In this document: positions 48,201-60,200 of the stretch, piece by piece | How the letters are laid out: every line of letters starts with the position of its first letter | Position numbering within the stretch: position 1 is the stretch's first letter | Assembly (NCBI RefSeq): GCF_000764305.2 | Contig: NW_025939467.1 | Coordinates: 59,625-123,624 of the forward strand | DNA length: 64,000 nt | Direction: 5' to 3' | DNA from: Hyalella azteca | Taxonomy: Eukaryota; Arthropoda; Malacostraca; Amphipoda; Hyalellidae | Program-made: the position numbers and the translations under genes | Notes under the pieces: model-generated | The model's input: only the letters and a program-made list of their open reading frames with translations | What the model was told of the DNA's origin: nothing | Database searches by the model: none

Positions 48201-51200
48201 GTTTTTTTTATAACATTTTCTCTATCGTGCTGAATTTTGAATCTCGATTTTGCATAAGCCTTTTCTATTACTGCTCTGCAAGCTATTGCTTCATTTCGAA
48301 TACTGAATCTCGTTTGTTCTTAATGATCTGCAATAATTAATTCATTTTGATTACTGTATCTCGTTCGCTGTGAATGATATACAATGAATTACTTCATTTT
48401 GAATACCGAATCTCTGTTCCCATTATGATCTGCAATGCATTACCGTTAATGATCTGGAATGAATTCGAATACTGATTATTGTCAATATTATTAACTTTAA
48501 TCTGTTTATATATTCTCTCTGTCTGTATCCTGATCCAAAAAATCGTCCCATGTCTGCACGACTGCATTGCGTCAATCCCCAACTTCTGTTGAGCTCGCCA
48601 CAACATCGCTTTTCAAATATTGCATTCCTAACAAGAAAATTTAAAACCTTACTTAATTTATTCTGATACGATCGACTATCTGCTTCCGCCATCCATCGTA
48701 TTTCCCAAAGATGTTGTGAATTAATTGTTTCCTGCTTGCTTTTTCGTTACCTGTTCAACTGCGTGGTATTCCTTGTATGTTTGTGTATTCTAATATTTAC
48801 TCACTTTTTTATATGATCGTTGTTTTAATTTTGCACTGCTTGTGCCATCCGAATTTACATATTTCTCATCACCGTGTAACGTTATTGATTTATTACCTCC
48901 CTCTTCTTTTTGTGTTAATCCTCGTTCATATACGCATCTACTTCCCTGCAACACTAACGCCTAACTTGGTAAAAAACTTAGCTTTAATCCTTCCTTTACT
49001 GTTCATTATATGAACCATTATCCTGCCGCCCTTATAACCGTCGTGACTGCTCTCGCTTATCCTGGTATCGGGGCAACCTTGTCACTGCACCACCACTGCT
49101 GCCATCACCACCTTATCACTGCACCACCTCTGCTGCCATCACCATCTTGTCACTGCACCACCTCTGCTGCCATCACCACCTTGTCACTGCACCACCACTG
49201 CTGCCATCACCACCTTGTCACTTCACCACCTCTGCTGCCATCACCACCTTGTCATTTCACCACCTCTGCTGCCATCACCACCTTGTCACTGCACCACCAC
49301 TGCTGCCATCACCACCTTGTCACTGCACCACCTCTGCTGCCATCACCATCTTGTCACTGCACCACCACTGCTGCCATCACCACCTTGTCACTGCACCGCC
49401 TCTGCTGCCATCACCACCTTGTCACTGCACCACCTCTGCTGCCATCACCACCTTGTCACTGCGCCACCACTGCTACCATCACCACCTTGTCCCTTCACCA
49501 CCACTGCTGCCTTCACCACCATATCCCTTCACCACAATGAGGTACTTCACTGTTCTCGCTGGACTCTGTAGCCTGCGGACAGACATCACTTCTCACACGC
49601 GCTGTACCGGGAGCCCCCCACCCCGGACCACTCCCCGCCCTCCGCTGAGATCGCGCAGAGCATCATTAAAGAGCAGATCCTGCGCATCCAGGTGAGATCT
49701 GCAGCCTGCTCGCAATGTGAGTTATTTAGGTAGGGTATGCACCCTAGTATAGATATGCGACGCATCCAGGTGAGATCTGCAGCCTGCTCGAAATGTGAGA
49801 GTTATTTAGGTAGGGTATGCATCCTGGTTAGGGATTGCGTCGTGTTTAACCCTCTACCGCCGTATGTCACTCCCCGGGAACATAATTTTTAACTTGAATT
49901 AAACGTTAACTAATGAGTGTAGCAACCTGAGGACGTTTGTACGCAACAGAGAACATTTTAAAGTTGTCGTACGTGGTGGCAAATTATACGTAAACTATTG
50001 AGTGTAGCAACCTGAGGACGTTTGTACGCAACAGAGAACATTTTAAAGTTGTCGTACGTGGCGGCAACCATCAGTGCAAGTCATTTTGCGCTCACTAGAA
50101 CGGATCCTTTTTGGGAAGTTTGCTCATGACAATATTGCTGTCAAGCGGAAGAGGGTTAAGTAGGATGTGAATGATTCGCGGGGTCTAAGGAAATTATCTG
50201 CGTCGTCTACTGGTAAGTTCTAAACATCCGTATATTCTCTGCATAACATTTTGAATGGGATCTATGTAAAATAATTCATTCGGTATATTTATACGTGTGT
50301 AACCACATGTAAACTTCGGGTCGGTATAGGGTTAAGTAGGATGTAATTGATTCTCGGGGTCTAAGTTAAATATCTGCGTCGTCTACTGGTAAGTTCTATA
50401 TATTCGTATATTCTCAGCATAACATTTTGAATGGGATCTATGTAAAATAATTCATTCGGTATATTTATACGTGTGTAACCACATGTAAACTTCGGGTAAA
50501 CTGTATTCGATTTGTAGATAAGGTCCCGGCATTTGTCATATGAAATCATCGGTAATTTCTCTACGCTGCAGATTTTTTGCTCCGACCATACAGACTTCTA
50601 TTAATAGTCTACCTTGCAGGTTACTGTCACTATTGCATTTCCAATTGATCTTTAATATTGCTATTCTTTTCCAAATGAGCTGACTGACATATAGTCGGAC
50701 TAAACTTTCACTATATGCCCCGCGTCACTATATATGCCCCGCGTCACTATATGCCCCGCGTCACTATATATGCCCCGCGTCACTATATATGCCCCGCGTC
50801 ACTATATGCCCCGAATATATGCCCCGCGTCACTATATATGCCCCGCGTCACTATATCAAATGCAAGTCAGGCATGCGGGCTGCCGTGTTGGGTGCGATGC
50901 GCTTTATTGCTGCCGCGTTTCATAGGCATCCTGTTTACGCAACAGCCTTCTGACTCCTGCTCGTATAAAAATATACTCTTATTTATATCTCCGCGTTACT
51001 GAGTTTATATGTTACGCAAATCAAAGCCAGTGAGTCTTTCACTCAATCATTAGTGGATTTTAGATCATGAGAACTGGGCAAATATATATTTTATCATTTT
51101 AATTCTAGCGTATTTTATGTCGCGCTGATTGTAAATTTTGCACGATTTTAGTCTTGTCTACTTCAATGCAGGTGCTAAGGGCGGGTCTGAGCCAAAAAAT

Positions 51201-54200
51201 CTAAAAATTTGATTCATACGTTTTTTTAGCTCATTTTGTAGCTGCCGAAGAAAAGGGGCTACGATTGAGCAAACCGCATATGTATGTGCGGACTTAATTA
51301 TTTATTTTTTTTGCGTGAGGCGGTTTCAAATTGATATAAAATTTACATTTTTAACAGTAAGCACAAAGATTTCTTTAAGCAAAATGGTATTAATATATTA
51401 TTTTTTGCGGAAATGAAGCAGGTTTTGAGCTCGCCTCTCTTAAAATCCATCATCTCCTTTAATTTCCAAGCTACAACATTGAGATACATATCATTCGATC
51501 AAATAATTAACTGCCGTAGAAGCCTTTTTTTTGATTTATCAGTTTTTTTTTGTTATATATTGTAGAAACTAGGGAAGAAGGGGTGTGGGTCCTCTAAAAA
51601 AATTGCAAAAATGGTTTCTAGAGTCGCTAGATATTTAAATTACGAATAGAATGTCATGTCTCTCGATGTTGAAACTTGTAAAGTAAGAAGTAGATAGATT
51701 TATATAAGTCCCCCTTTTTCCGTCTTTACGTATTACACGTTTTCTTTAAAAAATTAAGCGAACAAAATGTTTGTGTATTAGTGTTCGTGTATATGTGTGG
51801 ACGAAGTTTCAGGAGGATCGGTCTGTTAATTTAGAATTTTTTTCCACGAGGGCAGCACCCTCCTTGAGAGGATGAATAAATACGCATAATACTATTGAGT
51901 TGAGGGTAGCGGCTGTCTTGCCTATATACGCGGATGCGGTGGCCCGCTGTTCAGTGCCGGGCACGCCTCCGTGTGGTGAGTGTGTGTGCGGCTCCCGGTC
52001 GTTTATGTGTGGTGACTCGCTAAAATGCCGGATAGATGACATTGAGGTTTAACCTCATGTTAAACTCTGTGCTTGTAGTGCAAACGTTCTACGAATCAAT
52101 AACTTACTAGAATAATTGGAAATATAACAAAAGGTGAGTTACTTACAACTCACAGAAAGCATGTGTAGAGATTCCCATTTAGTGAGCTCTGTCCCTAGCC
52201 TTGATTTCTCGCTTCTTAAGTTCTTGCACATTTTTGCCAGCAGTACTATATATAGTTATATTCATCTTATTTAATTACTGTGATGCCTTTATTTTTAGCT
52301 TCTGCTCAAACGTATTGCATTATAGCTTAGGAATCTGGATGTGTTTCTAGTGAAACATGAATTAAAATATATAGTTTACAAATCATTCGGAAAATTCCCC
52401 CAAAACTATATATTACCTTCTGTAAAAGACAATCGTGAACACGCAATTGGGATTTTTTTTTCATCGAAGTGATCATGAAAAGTATCGTTCATCGCAGCAC
52501 TTCTAAGTGTTTCAGTAATGTGGTTACACAGATTATTTGGCCAATGAATTAGTGTCTATGGAAAAAAAATCATGAAGATTGCTCTCCATGCATTACGCCT
52601 CGAACGCTCAGCCTGAAATAATTGAAAAAAAAATGTCTGTCTGTAAAGTCACTGTATAGTGACGATGATACTGGATGAAGATCGTCTATCTAAAGGATTA
52701 CCAAACACGGATTATTTTATCTCAAATGAAAGGCTCTCAAAAGTTAAAACGTAATTTTTCTTTGTTCATAAATTCATTTTCGAATGCGTGGAAAAGTCTA
52801 TGACAGCTTGATGGGGTATGTTCTCCGAGCAATTTTTTTAGGTTCGTCTTTACATTCAGTGAGAAAATAGAGCTGATTTACCGTCGGCCAATTTCATTAG
52901 CGGTGAGTAACCAGCAGTATTAGTAATCTTGTGTGTGTAATACGTCGGGTGCGCGTGTCAAGCATTCATAGTCAACTCAGACTGCTTCAATAATAGCTTG
53001 GCCCTACCCTGTGTAGACCAACGGATGAATCATGAATGGCTTCTGTTGAACACCCGTCATGTTATGGCTCCTGTTGAAATGAAGATTGAATTTACTAGTA
53101 CGTGAGTTCATCAGCTTGTCTCTTATGGATTTTTTTTTTAAATCTCCAAGCTTAGTGAGGACCGATAACAAACGTGCGGTAATTAATAACTCCTTGCATC
53201 GTGGTTTAAATAAGGATTCAAAATTATTAACTGAAGTGAAATATAATCTCTGTCAGATTATTTGATGAACAAAACATTGCGCAGTACAATTTGTACGCCA
53301 GTAGAAAAAATTACGTTACTGTGGTTGTTGCACGTGTGAACATACGCGTTCAATCTCTTGCGAAATATCCCATCCTTTAAAGCTACAAGAACTATTTTAA
53401 TGCGTCACGGCAACTGGTGTTGTCACGGCAATAACTGTTGTCACGGCAACTGGTGTTGTCACGGCAATAACTGTTGTCACGGCAACTGGTGTTGTCACGG
53501 CAATAACTGTTGTCACGGCAACTGGTGTTGTCACGGCAATAACTGTTGTCACGGCAACTGTTGTCACGGCAATAACTGTTGTCACGGCAATAACTGTTGT
53601 CACGGCAATAACTGTTGTCGCGGCAATAACTGTTGTTACGGCAATAACTGTTGTTCTGGTGATCTGAATTATATAAATTCGACATATGAGACTCGACACG
53701 TTAACCGTTAAATGCTCTGTGTTGAATTTTTGTTGTGTTGTTTAAAAAAAATTTTTGCCAAAATGAAGTAATAGTTGATGTTAGGCGTAGCAATTGTATC
53801 AGCATTGTAGCACGACGGCACATTTAAAAATAATGAAGGTTCACTTTTCAGACGGAACATTTACAGTTTCAACTCGATCAGAGGTTGAAGCAGCCGTAAC
53901 ATGCTCATTTGACGGTGCTTTTCTTATTTATTTAAATAATACTTTCAACTCGAGTTAAGTGACTTCTTGTTCGAGTGTTTTAGTTTCTGTAGCTTTTCTC
54001 CTGTCACTTTGTCTCTTTGTGATGCTAACGCTGCTTCTCTCGAGCCAGCTTCAGCAGGCTTGACAATTGAGACCTTCCGCCCCTTAATTGTGGGTGATGA
54101 ATAATTTTTTGATTTAAGAAACTCTTAATAATTGAGACCTTCCAGCCTTTTGGAGGTATCTAAATAGCTGAAGCGCTGGTAAATTGTAGCAACTAACTCG

Positions 54201-57200
54201 AGTTATGAAATTAATTTAATGGTGTAAAGCTAGCTCCTATAACAGCAGCGGTTGTGGCCAAAATCTTGAGTAGTTGGCTGCAAGTGAGGTTAAAGTAGAG
54301 AAAAGACCCAATTCATTCAATTCGGTTTACTTATACAAGTGTTCTTTCTAAGAAAATCATAATTATTTATCATTGAGACCTTGAACTGGAATTAGGGTTA
54401 AATTTTGAGATTAATTAGGATATTTTTGTTAATAAAATTTTGTGCAAATAACTACTGGCAGGTTAGTGTTTCGGTATTATTATTCAAGAGCCTTTGCTTT
54501 CGACGGTGTCTAATTTATCGAAGCCAAATGTCAAAATTTAGTTCTTTGTTACCCATATTGTTAGTGAATAAAATGGTCAGTTCGTCGGAATTATTTTTTA
54601 ATATTTAAGTCTCAATTAATTGGTATTTCAGTGGGGAAATGCCTAAGGGAAAATCCGTAGAAAACAAATACCTCAAAACGCCTAGGCCGTTTACCCTCAC
54701 AGAAATCAGTGAGTCATTTTCCGGATACCAATGCTCGTTTTAATTGGTCTTCTGTCCTTGGATTATTCTGGCCCTATTTTACCCAACAAATGACGTCTCA
54801 GTGATACGTGCAAAAGTATATTACTATTCGAATAGTATAACACACTCTTATGAGTGTTAAAAGTGCTCCGGAAATCCGTCTCTCGTCAGAAGTGGTTTTA
54901 TCTTCCCCTTATTTTTAGGTAAATACTATAATTTATCTTGTAATTGTTGATAAAAACTTGATCATGATGACTTCGAATAATCGAACTTAAATAATTAAGA
55001 TGTTTTGGGCGAGGACTGTGATCGTGCATTATTAGCGATGGTCTCGCTTACGAGACAGCTTCTCTTCCCAGCCCATTTCTGTTTTATATTTAATGCACTA
55101 AGTAGTTTTGTATAGTTTTTGTTTAGGAATTATGCACAAGTTTCGTCTCAATAGTTCCCAGTGCGCATTATTCGCTATCTCCTGCGTTATCACCAGCTAC
55201 TGGTGTCATACATTAATTCTATTATTTCTTATCATGGTTTTAATTTCTTTCTGAATATTCATTTTCATACGTCTGTGCTGAAACATTATGTTTGAACCTT
55301 GCCAGACTGCATATGTACAACTGTACACACACTCCGTACGAAAGTAAAGTTGTAAAATAATACACTCTAACGAGGATTATAAGTATTCGGTAGCGAGCCA
55401 ATGTAATCATGTGATCGATATACTGTAAGTATATAAGATTACATGTTATCTTCACATGCATGGGTGAGATAGTGGACGTTTACAGTGTGACTCACGCAGT
55501 CATGAGTGGCAGTGGTTTCATTGCGTGGTCTTCTTTGCGACAGAATTTCCCGATATTTCGTTAAAATATTATGTTCACAATTTTAAGTCGGTTGTTAAGT
55601 GGTAGGTGATTTACAACAAATTCTTCACATTGCATGCAGCTATTTATGATTATATTCCTTGGTTCAAAATTGTCTTGTGCGAGTTGTGTTCACTTACGAT
55701 CAGAATCGTCATTCTAATGCGACAAATCATTTATAGATGTAGACCTAAAACCCTTCAAAAGTTCGTAAAAAGTTGTTTATTTATGAGGGCCAATGTATTG
55801 GAACTCCAACAGACCAAACGAGCATATATTGCAATAAAAAATAGACCTTAGATTTCCAAGAAAAAGCTTAAAAATGCAAAAGCACATCAATTCGATGGAC
55901 TAAACATTTTATCCGAAACTATTGCTCCTGTGTTTCTGCTGCAGTTTAGTTTGGGACAAAATCTTTAGTTCATCGAATTTATGTGCTTCTGCATTTTTAT
56001 CTATTTCTTGAAAATAAAGGTCTATTTTTTACTGTGATATGCTCGTTTGGTCTGTTAGTGTTGAATCTACTCGAACGGTATGCGTCAGATGGTATATGAT
56101 TAGAGATTACAGTGCTAAAGCATTCGCGAAATGAACATTGGCAAGCGAAAACAAGCAACCGTCCATTTCGTAAATCAAAGAACAGCGTTCATCGTCCATG
56201 TAGGGTTAGGGTGGTGGAATCGTGTGGATAGTTTCTGTACTTGACACCGAATCGTGTTGATTGTTTCGTGCATAACCTGTTAGTGTCATCTCAGAAATGG
56301 TTAGTAATAAGAGTGTAATGAGCTATTTGATTTATTAAATTAATTCAATTTTGAGCTTCTACGTTATCAATGACATATATCCTGATGTGGTTTGAATCCC
56401 ACATTATTTAGAACGCGGTATGAAACATGAATCATAATCATAAATCCCGTTTCGTTATATATTGCTAATTGCTTCTATTGCTGCACATCGGTCATTTTTG
56501 GTATTATGGTTAAAAATTAACTTATATGATGAGAATTCCATGTAAATTCGTTCTTAAAACGAGCTGATTCATTTACTAAATATTTAGTTGGAAACTGCAT
56601 CGTATATAAGATAATCTATGACATATGTAGGCTCGGTTCTCATCTTTCTTAATCCAAACAAGTGTCACAAGGGACCTGGATTCTCATGATTCCCTCTGTA
56701 AATCTCAAAACGATAATGATCTTGAAAAGTTCCTAAGAAATCGATAAAATTTATGTCTTTAATCTTTTCAATCGCGTATTTTACCGCATTGTTGTTGATA
56801 ATTTTGTGTTTTAACTCCCTTCTCGTAAACTTGTTGTCTAAACTTAATGTGTATATTGTTGTTAGGCGCAATGTTCCCTTATATACCATTAAAATAAAGT
56901 GCAAGCCTTGCAACATCATCGGAACGCATCAACAGCTGTACTGCCTTATAGCTCGTCTCCATGCATGTGTTTGAACGCGCGTCTTGTTCGGCGTCGGGAG
57001 AACCTTCGTCAATTATGTGGCTAAATAAATACTTTATAAACTCTTAGTTATTCGCCGATTATTTAACTGTGGTTCTTATATTAACGACTGAGAAAATATC
57101 TCGGAATTAGGTTTAAATGTTTGAATATAGTAATTTATTGTATAGTAATGAATATAGTAATTTATAGTAAAATAAAAGGTTTGAATTCAAGTAATTTATT

Positions 57201-60200
57201 GTTGTTTCCTCGCTTGTCATCTAAGGAACCTCGTGAGGAAAAGCGGTTGGGATTTGGCGAGGTGGGCGGAAGCGGAGAGGAAGCTGTGGTGCTGAGGAGG
57301 CCCTCGAGAGCGGCGACCTCCTCCTCCTCCCCCTGCCACGGGGCTACTGACGACATCATCGTCGAGGACATCTGCTCTGAGCAACCCTTTGCGGGTACCT
57401 TCATATTCTTCCTCTTTCTTGTTTTGTACAATCTTGTCTCTTACATTACACATTTCTTGCATATATATAGAATATATATACATATAAGAATATTGCATAT
57501 ATATAAGAATATATATTATATTCTTTCTTGTCTTGTACAATCTTGTCTCTTACATTACACATTTCTTGCATATATATAGAGAATACATATATATATATTT
57601 ATAAGAATTTATATTATATTCTTTCTTGTCTTATACAATTTTGTCTCTTACATTACACATTTCTTGCATATATATATAGAGAATATATATACGTATAAGA
57701 ATATTGCATATAGGTATATAAGAATATATATTATATTCTTTCTTGTCTTGTACAATCTTGTCTCTTACATTACATATTTATTACCTGGGTATTCATCTCT
57801 TACATTACATATTTATTACCTTGGTAATCGTTATATTAACTCGTGTAAAAGGATATAGGAATGAACATCGCAGTCATTCAAACTATTTTGGCAATTGTAT
57901 GAAAATAGTTTTGTATAAACATTGTAAGTGAAATTGTTAATTATTCCAATTATTTTATTCGTAAATAAAATCCTAGAATTATTTTTAATGATTTGAGTTT
58001 GAAAGCTTTATATTTTCTGAAAACATGCGCTCAGTTTGAATGTCATGGTCATCTGAAGATTTGTTATTCAGATCCTGTTACCTTTTGAAATTTTATGCGC
58101 GAATTTTCGATCGAAACATTCACTTGTCAAAAATTATTATATAGTTGATCATATATGTACTATATTGGTTTTCATTTAAGCAAATTCAACGCTGCAGATT
58201 TTTAAAACAGTGTGATGATGGGTGATTACAGTGATGATTGCGTGTGAGTGATGATGGGTGATGATGACGGTGACCATAACCACCACACTCTGCATACCCC
58301 CACACTCTGCGTACTCTTATCAAGAACATATTAGTAATTCACTTTTATTTAAGAAACATGTTTTTGTTGAACTAAATTAGACTAGGTATATATATTATGT
58401 ACTAAATTATACTAACATTGAATAAACTATAATCAATAACTATGAGTTGTGTGCTGCTAAGGTCTGATGCGGGGCAGCGGGCTGATGGAGTGGGCTGGCG
58501 AGACCCCCGTACGCCTCCAGCCCCCCACCTACTCCCCCCCATACCCCCAACTCGGTCAGTAGATCAGTAATGTACAATTATTTTATTTATCATATTTCAT
58601 CTACTTGGGATTTATAATCGGTGAGAATATTACTTAATAACGTTACTCGTGTTCAGCCCATGTCATGTATTTCCGTTATTTATTCACTATAAGTTAGATA
58701 AATAGTCCAGAGAAAAGTCTAAGCATCGGAGTTCTAATTTTTTGACAATCAAGCAATATTAACTCGTTGATACACTCAGATAAATAAGCGAGACTTGGTC
58801 AAGATAGTGATGCATATTTTGCCTTTCTGTGAGTCATCCTGACACAGTTTGGCAGGCAAAAGAGCGTATCAAGGCCTCGTGCTATAAGTGTCACTATATA
58901 GAAACTACCAGGTATAAGATTTCTAGTGTGGATATACATACAACTGTTTTCTTGAGTTATTTCACTCTTTGTATAATTTCTTGAAACTATTTGTTTGCTG
59001 GAAAAGATGCACTTGTGCCAAATTTTAAAGCCAACTGTGTTTGGCTTTACTCAGCTTGGTCATAAATGCGCGATTTCCGTAAAGTGCTACACATGTTCAC
59101 TCGTACTGCATGTGCTTAGTCGTGCTGCACATGTTCACATGTGTGCTGAACATGTTCACATGTGTGCTCCATATGTTAACATGTGTGCTGCACATGTTCA
59201 CATGTGTGCTGCACATGTTCACATGTGTGCTGCACATGTTCACATGTGTGCTGCACATGTTCCTGCACATGTTTGTTGTACATGTCAGTCCCACGTCAAT
59301 AAAGAAAGTTTTATCCCTACGACCGCTCAAAACTGCGGCCTCAAGTTTGAATTAGTTTGTGTGCAGAGTTTGTTCTGTGGTCCTAGGAGCCCTAGGCGAC
59401 CTGCGAGGCCATGCTCCAACTTGAGGACTTTATAACAAGCCTCCTATAGTTGTTTTGTGGGAACATTGTTGCTGCTAATTCTGGTGATACTGGTGATACT
59501 TGTGAATACGCCCGATCTAATTTTTCTCAGTGTTTTGATGTAATTACTCTTATTGATTTATGGTGGCATTTGTCAACCTCACTGAAAAAATCAAAAAAAT
59601 CAAATAAATCAAAAAAATCATGAAAAAATCAAAAAAAATCATTGATTTTTGATTTTTTTGATTTTTTTAAAAAAATCAAAAAAATCGCCAACCCTGCTCG
59701 TGTTAAGCCCATGTCACGGATTTATTATTATTTTTTTGTTCACTATAAGTAAAATAAATAGTTCGGAGAAAAGTCTCAGAATTAGAGTACTTTTTTTTGA
59801 GAATCAATCAATATTAACTCGTTGCTACACTCAGATAAATAAGCGAGACTTGGTTAAGATAGTGATGCATATTTTACCTTTCTGTGGGTCATCCTGACCC
59901 AGTTTGACAGGCATAAGGCCTCGTGCTATATAGATAAGTGTCACTATATGGACACTACAAGGTATAAGATTTTTTTAGTGGATATACATACAACTGTTTT
60001 CTTGTGTTATTTCACTCTTTGTATAATTTATTGAAAATTTTTGTTTGCTGGAAGATGCGCTTGTGCCAAAATTTCGTTTTTGCTGCTTTGATTTCTCAAC
60101 TGATTAAGATTTTGAGTTTTTCCACGATTTAGAATGTGTGTATGATTTTTAAAATATATTTATTGTTTGGCTTTACTCAGCTTGGTACTTTTACTTTACT

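Larger units (their letters stand above)
42091..49065 (+). other. Long ANKS1 intron, mostly unique
   Basis: AT-rich, no coding exon recognised. Contains the hairpins at 43668-43703 and 43930-43966, a MITE at 45176-45323, and a tandem duplication at 46141-46640. Confidence 0.6.

Noticed and set aside
49010..49550. His/Cys-rich repeat ORFs
   Set aside because: 34-bp minisatellite upstream of the exon at 49572; the true exon uses another frame.
51809..52042. 77-residue minus-strand ORF
   Set aside because: Opposite the candidate promoter; low in features, better explained by local G/C content.
53358..53711. CHGNN repeat protein, or DNSYCR repeats on the other strand
   Set aside because: 18-bp repeat with a period divisible by three, open on both strands; no other coding sign.
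58995..59435. AHVHMC repeat protein, metal-binding-like
   Set aside because: 21-bp array duplicated at 60225; no conserved flank, no splice evidence.
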